7,942 bases of DNA from NCBI GenBank assembly GCA_020344435.1, contig CP070826.1, positions 171,272-179,213 on the forward strand, read 5' to 3'. The notes beneath the pieces were generated by a model. The model was not told where the DNA came from and ran no database searches. It was given only the letters and a program-made list of their open reading frames with translations. The position numbers and the translations under genes are program-made. This document shows, piece by piece, positions 5,193 through 7,942 of this stretch (position 1 is its first letter; each line of letters begins with the position of its first letter). This DNA is from Candidatus Bathyarchaeota archaeon (GTDB lineage Archaea > Thermoproteota > Bathyarchaeia > Bathyarchaeales > Bathyarchaeaceae).

Positions 5193-7235
5193 CTAAAGCA
5201 TCTCCTTAATGACCGATGTGCCCTCAACGTTTTGGACAGTGATTATATGAACATCCTTCTCCGTGAAGGTCAATTGGCTTGGAGTGATAGCCAGAAATTG
5301 CTCCTCCCCACCAACCGTCGACACGATCATGTCGGCTATCAGCTCTCTGCTCCTTGGATCAAGATGGATATCGTATTCGTCAACAGCTCTGAACTGGGAT
5401 CGAACACGTTGTTGAAGTGCCAGCAAAAAGCTTATGGTAGCTGTGCTTCTCTCCCCGCCGCTCTGCGTGTAGGCGTCGAGAGGGACCGGTTTGGATCCCT
5501 TGAAGCCTACAAGTATTTGGAGGCCTGCTTCCTCAATGGCGGTCTCATTGAATAGTCTAACCTCTCCAATTGCTTGGGCTTGCGAGAGAATTCCCTGATA
5601 TCTGGGGTTGACGTGATCTAGCAGATTCTTGATAACCGTTCTCCAAGCTCTCATCCTCTCCTTGACCTCACCTAATGCCTTCTCACGATTCTCCGCTGCC
5701 AGGCGTGCCTTCTCCTTCAGATCCAGATAGAGCTTGGAGTAGGATTCGTACATGCGTTCTATGTCTTCTGAAACGTCGGCGAGGGCTGCGAGGTGTCCGT
5801 CCGTCACCCTCATCTCGTCCAGTATTTCTTCAATACTCTTTATGACTGCTATCTTCAGGCCAGTCTCGCCAGCTTTCTTCTCAGCTTCATCGAGATCGCT
5901 GAGTGAGATCTGAAGTGCCCTCTCCAGTCTGTCGAGACTATCCACAAGAACTCTCTTTCGATACTGCAGCAAGGCTAGGTTGACCCTGCAATCTACGATC
6001 TCGTCGTAGATTCTCTCTATTTCGCGGTCTGAATGATCTCTCTTGGCTTGAAGATCGGAGATTTGGCTCTTCATTTCTTCGAGGTTTCTACTCGAGTCTT
6101 CAGCCGATTTCTTCAGGCTCTCACTCTTGAAGGTGAATCTTTGAGTCCAAGTGCTTTCTAGGTCTTTGTAGCTTCTCTTGATGTCGGAAAGCTGGCCTCT
6201 GACATCCACAGGGTTTACGATTTCCTGAAGAGTATTCTCTAGCTGCTGCATTCTGTTCAGATTCTCTCGTGTTTCTGTCTCTTGCATCTCCGTCCAATAG
6301 CGCATATCCTCCAGAGCTTGGTTTGCCAAGGAAACGCTTGATTCTTGTCCTGCTCTCTCATATTCAATTCTTAGTATCTCTTGGAAGAGCCCTTTCTGCT
6401 CTTCCTTTACTTGCTTGAGGCCTGCCTCAGTCTTATCCAGCTGGCTGTTGGTATTCTTCGTCTCATCATCGATTCGTGAAACTTCATTCCTCTTCTTCTG
6501 CATCTGCTTCTTCAAGTCAGAGACTGTCTTCTCTCTCCGTGCAGCCTCAGCCCATGCCAACTCCCTCTCCAGAAATCGACGCTTCAACCTCAGCTGCTTC
6601 TTCTGTTGATAGCGGTCGTATTGTTCTCTCCAGTAGGTCAGGGTCTGTTCAGCCGACTCTAAGAGCTTGCCAACAGACTCTTCCTGACTTAGTGTTCTGC
6701 TGAGTTTTCGTTGTGCCCTCAAAACATTTTGGCGGTAGGACTCAAATCCTACTGCAGCCTCAACCGTCCTCAGCTTGTCCTCAGGAGAGAGTACCGTGAA
6801 TTGCTCCACCATGTTTTGGTGCATGATTATCAGTATGTTTTCTGGGTCGACTCCGAGCTTGGAGAGAAGTCTGACAACACGGCTTCTGGTCGCGGCCCTA
6901 TTGTCTAGCTCAAACCAGTATTTCCCGTCTCGCCTCAAGCCTCTCGTCAGAAAGATCTGATCCTTTCTTATTCTTGGAACGGGTCTTCTTCCCTTTCTTG
7001 GAGAGTTGTCCAGAACCAAAGTGACTCTAGCTTGGTCCTTTCCCCATCTAATGAGATCGCTTAGCTTTCTAGACCGCTCCGTGTACGATTGTCCCAAAGC
7101 AACAGAGACGCCAATCAGCATGGAGGACTTGCCCGATCCATTCGGTCCGCAAACAACATTAACGCCTGGTTTGAACGGTACTCTAGCGTATTCATAGGAC
7201 ATGAAGTTCTCCAGGATGATCTCTTGAATCAGCAC
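5193..7235 (-). CDS. Smc5-like SMC-family ATPase, short and apparently hinge-less
   Basis: An ABC-type ATPase of the SMC family, 680 aa. Head N-half: Walker A GPNGSGKS (30-37), the R-loop region LIRWGKDQARVTLVL (61-75) and a Q-loop near Q140. Predicted coiled coil runs from about 165 to 545, with a break near NPVDVRG (341-347). Head C-half: signature QSGGERS (591-597), Walker B FRAVDE (615-620), D-loop D626 and ITPSQL (650-655). Smc5-type traits are AIGEVRLF (555-562), the Q before SGGERS, ALQ...FRAVDE, and ITP where Smc1-4 and bacterial SMCs have an SLR- or SHR-type motif. ELAWAEAARRE (225-235) recalls the Smc5 EAKRPWVEYE segment. DEYDIHLD is closer to Smc6. No 150-aa hinge and no CXXC zinc hook is visible; Smc5 is usually about 1,100 aa. 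The GTG start has GAGG 8 nt upstream. First gene of a tightly packed operon with a kleisin and a kite, so a role in chromosome organisation or repair is inferred. Confidence 0.85.
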   Translation of the reverse strand: MLIQEIILENFMSYEYARVPFKPGVNVVCGPNGSGKSSMLIGVSVALGQSYTERSRKLSDLIRWGKDQARVTLVLDNSPRKGRRPVPRIRKDQIFLTRGLRRDGKYWFELDNRAATRSRVVRLLSKLGVDPENILIIMHQNMVEQFTVLSPEDKLRTVEAAVGFESYRQNVLRAQRKLSRTLSQEESVGKLLESAEQTLTYWREQYDRYQQKKQLRLKRRFLERELAWAEAARREKTVSDLKKQMQKKRNEVSRIDDETKNTNSQLDKTEAGLKQVKEEQKGLFQEILRIEYERAGQESSVSLANQALEDMRYWTEMQETETRENLNRMQQLENTLQEIVNPVDVRGQLSDIKRSYKDLESTWTQRFTFKSESLKKSAEDSSRNLEEMKSQISDLQAKRDHSDREIERIYDEIVDCRVNLALLQYRKRVLVDSLDRLERALQISLSDLDEAEKKAGETGLKIAVIKSIEEILDEMRVTDGHLAALADVSEDIERMYESYSKLYLDLKEKARLAAENREKALGEVKERMRAWRTVIKNLLDHVNPRYQGILSQAQAIGEVRLFNETAIEEAGLQILVGFKGSKPVPLDAYTQSGGERSTATISFLLALQQRVRSQFRAVDEYDIHLDPRSRELIADMIVSTVGGEEQFLAITPSQLTFTEKDVHIITVQNVEGTSVIKEML
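5202..5207 (-). promoter_or_regulatory. Shine-Dalgarno for the TTG-started kleisin gene
   Basis: AAGGAG within the last codons of the smc gene lies 9 nt before TTG 5192-5190. It fixes a start that abuts the smc stop codon. The spacing is the same as at the kite gene. Confidence 0.65.
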
Positions 7236-7243
7236 TTATAGAG

Positions 7244-7247
7244 CCTC
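7244..7247 (-). promoter_or_regulatory. Short Shine-Dalgarno for the GTG start of the smc gene
   Basis: GAGG lies 8 nt before GTG 7235-7233. It is weaker than the sites inside the operon, but the following residues (MLIQEIILENFMSYE) match a normal SMC N-terminus, so the start is well placed. Confidence 0.5.
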
Positions 7248-7277
7248 AATCAGCGCAGTAATAGAACGCCTACTCTG

Positions 7278-7285
7278 ATATTAAA
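7278..7285 (-). promoter_or_regulatory. TATA box of the smc-kleisin-kite operon
   Basis: TTTAATAT on the minus strand. Initiation about 25 bp downstream, near 7256, would give a leader of about 20 nt. It is the best TATA-like site before the smc gene. No separate promoter is apparent before the kleisin or kite gene, so one transcript probably covers all three. Confidence 0.5.
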
Positions 7286-7646
7286 GGAATTTTGTGAAGT
7301 GGAAATGCATGCAAGTTCAAAGCTGAATCAGAGCACTCCTCAACTGCAAAGTCGCATACATTAGAATCTTCGGAAAATACTGCAGGTCGCAGCGTTCAAA
7401 TGTTGTCTTTCTATCTAGGAATTATCTCGGAAAATCGTGAAATCACACTTGCCAGAAATAGCTTCGGTCTTTACAGTAAAACGTACCCCTTAAGCAACTA
7501 TTCACCAAGGTCAACTGTCGTGCACACACGAATGTGTAGAAGGTGGAAAAAAGTCAGATATCAGAATAGGATCCCGCCTTAGATCCGTAATGAGTACCCT
7601 CGAGCTCGCCACCTACGGCAAAGCTGTGTGCAAACCATAATTGAAA

Positions 7647-7672
7647 CCGTCAAGTACTGTATCCCGTCAAGT
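7647..7672. repeat. Two copies of CCGTCAAGT, inverted relative to the 9-bp array
   Basis: CCGTCAAGT occurs at 7647-7655 and again at 7664-7672, 17 bp apart. Its reverse complement ACTTGACGG is exactly one unit (7819-7827) of the array further right. The same element therefore occurs in both orientations around a spacer of about 110 bp (7673-7782). Confidence 0.65.
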
Positions 7673-7694
7673 GCAGCCCTTCCTCCGGGTTGAG

Positions 7695-7715
7695 TCCCTC
7701 CAGAAGGTAGAGGGA
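7695..7715. repeat. 6-bp stem with 9-nt loop
   Basis: TCCCTC and GAGGGA pair around CAGAAGGTA. No T-run follows on either strand, so it does not look like a terminator. It may be a structured site or chance. Confidence 0.35.
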
Positions 7716-7740
7716 GACCACCGTAAAATCACCATTACAA

Positions 7741-7761
7741 GAGCACGTTGTGAGCACGTTG
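7741..7761. repeat. 10-bp direct repeat GAGCACGTTG, two copies 1 bp apart
   Basis: Identical GAGCACGTTG copies at 7741-7750 and 7752-7761 give an 11-bp period, about one helical turn. Such spacing puts both copies on the same face of the DNA, as at protein-binding sites. The second copy nearly touches the palindrome at 7764. Confidence 0.55.
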
Positions 7762-7763
7762 AC

Positions 7764-7775
7764 TCCTGTACAGGA
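7764..7775. repeat. Perfect 12-bp palindrome beside a poly-A tract
   Basis: TCCTGTACAGGA is perfectly self-complementary and is followed by an A-tract ending near 7780, just before the 9-bp array. It looks like a dimer-binding site or part of a larger nucleoprotein site. Confidence 0.5.
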
Positions 7776-7782
7776 AAAAAGG

Positions 7783-7858
7783 ATTTGACGAAAATGACGA
7801 AAGTGACGGAAATGACGGACTTGACGGTATGCACACTTGCATCTGACGGATCTGACGG
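7783..7858 (+). repeat. Tandem 9-bp repeat array, consensus AWNTGACGR, seven copies
   Basis: TGACG begins at 7786, 7795, 7804, 7813 and 7822, exactly 9 bp apart, then at 7844 and 7853, again 9 bp apart. The last two units are identical (ATCTGACGG). The 13-bp interruption, with the start of the next unit, contains the inverted repeat ATGCA-CACT-TGCAT (7829-7842). The units vary at the first three and last positions while TGACG is constant, as expected for a conserved binding core. Translations across it are repetitive (RHFRHFRHFR on the minus strand) and do not look like a protein. Possible roles are an operator array, an iteron-type site or a plain minisatellite. Confidence 0.7.
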
Positions 7859-7942
7859 TGCTGGCCTGCGCACGATGAGTTGAGGTTAACAATGGCGTGG
7901 CATTAACTTCTTAAAGACGACAAACAACTAAGAGATGGAGAG

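Larger units (their letters stand above)
7236..7942. other. Non-coding region with operon promoter and repeat cluster
   Basis: No convincing gene is found in these 707 bp. The ORFs present (60-80 aa) lack ribosome sites and either have unlikely composition or consist of repeats. The left part holds the smc promoter. About 7300-7640 shows nothing definite beyond a small ACACA-CGAA-TGTGT hairpin at 7524-7537. From 7647 to 7858 there is a dense set of direct repeats, palindromes and a 9-bp tandem array. The far right end may be the upstream region of a rightward gene, with an ATG at 7934, but too little is visible to say. Confidence 0.6.

Noticed and set aside
5232..5555. 107-aa plus-strand ORF antisense to the smc 3' end
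   Set aside because: It lies opposite the conserved signature, Walker B and D-loop region of the ATPase; its sequence is explained by that constraint.
5193..7235. Rad50 or RecN as the identity of the 680-aa ATPase
   Set aside because: No CXXC zinc hook and no mre11 neighbour; the QSGGERS, FRAVDE and ITPSQL motifs and the kleisin and kite partners fit Smc5/6-type SMCs better. The short length alone does not outweigh this.
7385..7410. tRNA T-arm-like GTTCAAAT
   Set aside because: The flanking bases do not form a 5-bp stem, and no acceptor, D-arm or anticodon arm can be built around it.
7400..7582. 60-aa plus-strand ORF in the right intergenic region
   Set aside because: No Shine-Dalgarno or TATA box at suitable distance, no domain-like pattern, and the length is expected by chance.
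7783..7858. CRISPR array
   Set aside because: Units are 9 bp with no spacers and there are no cas genes; this is a short tandem repeat.
7641..7892. Two 80-aa ORFs on opposite strands across the repeat array
   Set aside because: A 9-bp repeat keeps frames open on both strands and gives repetitive peptides; neither has a ribosome site or credible composition.

Overview
The window reads as the chromosome of an archaeon, most likely of the TACK group and possibly a Bathyarchaeia-type lineage; the phylum is inferred from general similarity only. Support comes from a P1/aL12 ribosomal stalk protein ending in GLGALFG, an archaeal-type alanyl-tRNA synthetase with an N-terminal Cys motif, TATA boxes about 25 bp ahead of expected transcript starts, and Shine-Dalgarno-led genes that often use GTG or TTG starts.

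Layout. Bases 1-245 (minus) hold a compact micro-operon: two very small, charged ORFs of 35 and 33 codons and the first 15 codons of a third gene. They are chained by 8-bp and 4-bp overlaps behind a good TATA box and Shine-Dalgarno. A 322-bp non-coding stretch with a perfect 7-bp inverted repeat separates this operon from rpl12 (plus, 568-882). Next comes alaS (plus; best start a TTG at 1029, with ATG 990 as alternative, end 3800). alaS converges on a three-gene minus-strand operon at 7235-3823. The last 707 bp carry that operon's promoter and a dense cluster of short repeats and palindromes, with no convincing gene.

The main result is the minus-strand operon. Its first gene encodes a 680-aa SMC-family ATPase whose two head halves resemble Smc5 more than Smc1-4, bacterial SMC or Rad50. 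The next gene, with no gap, encodes a 272-aa protein with a ScpA-like kleisin N-terminus and a C-terminus resembling Nse4. The third, overlapping by 4 bp, encodes a 184-aa tandem winged-helix protein that resembles the MAGE/Nse3 family over both winged helices. SMC, kleisin and kite in tight translational coupling are the core of an archaeal Smc5/6-like complex, probably built on one SMC homodimer. The SMC appears to lack a globular hinge. These assignments rest on recalled family patterns and were not tested by database search or structure prediction.
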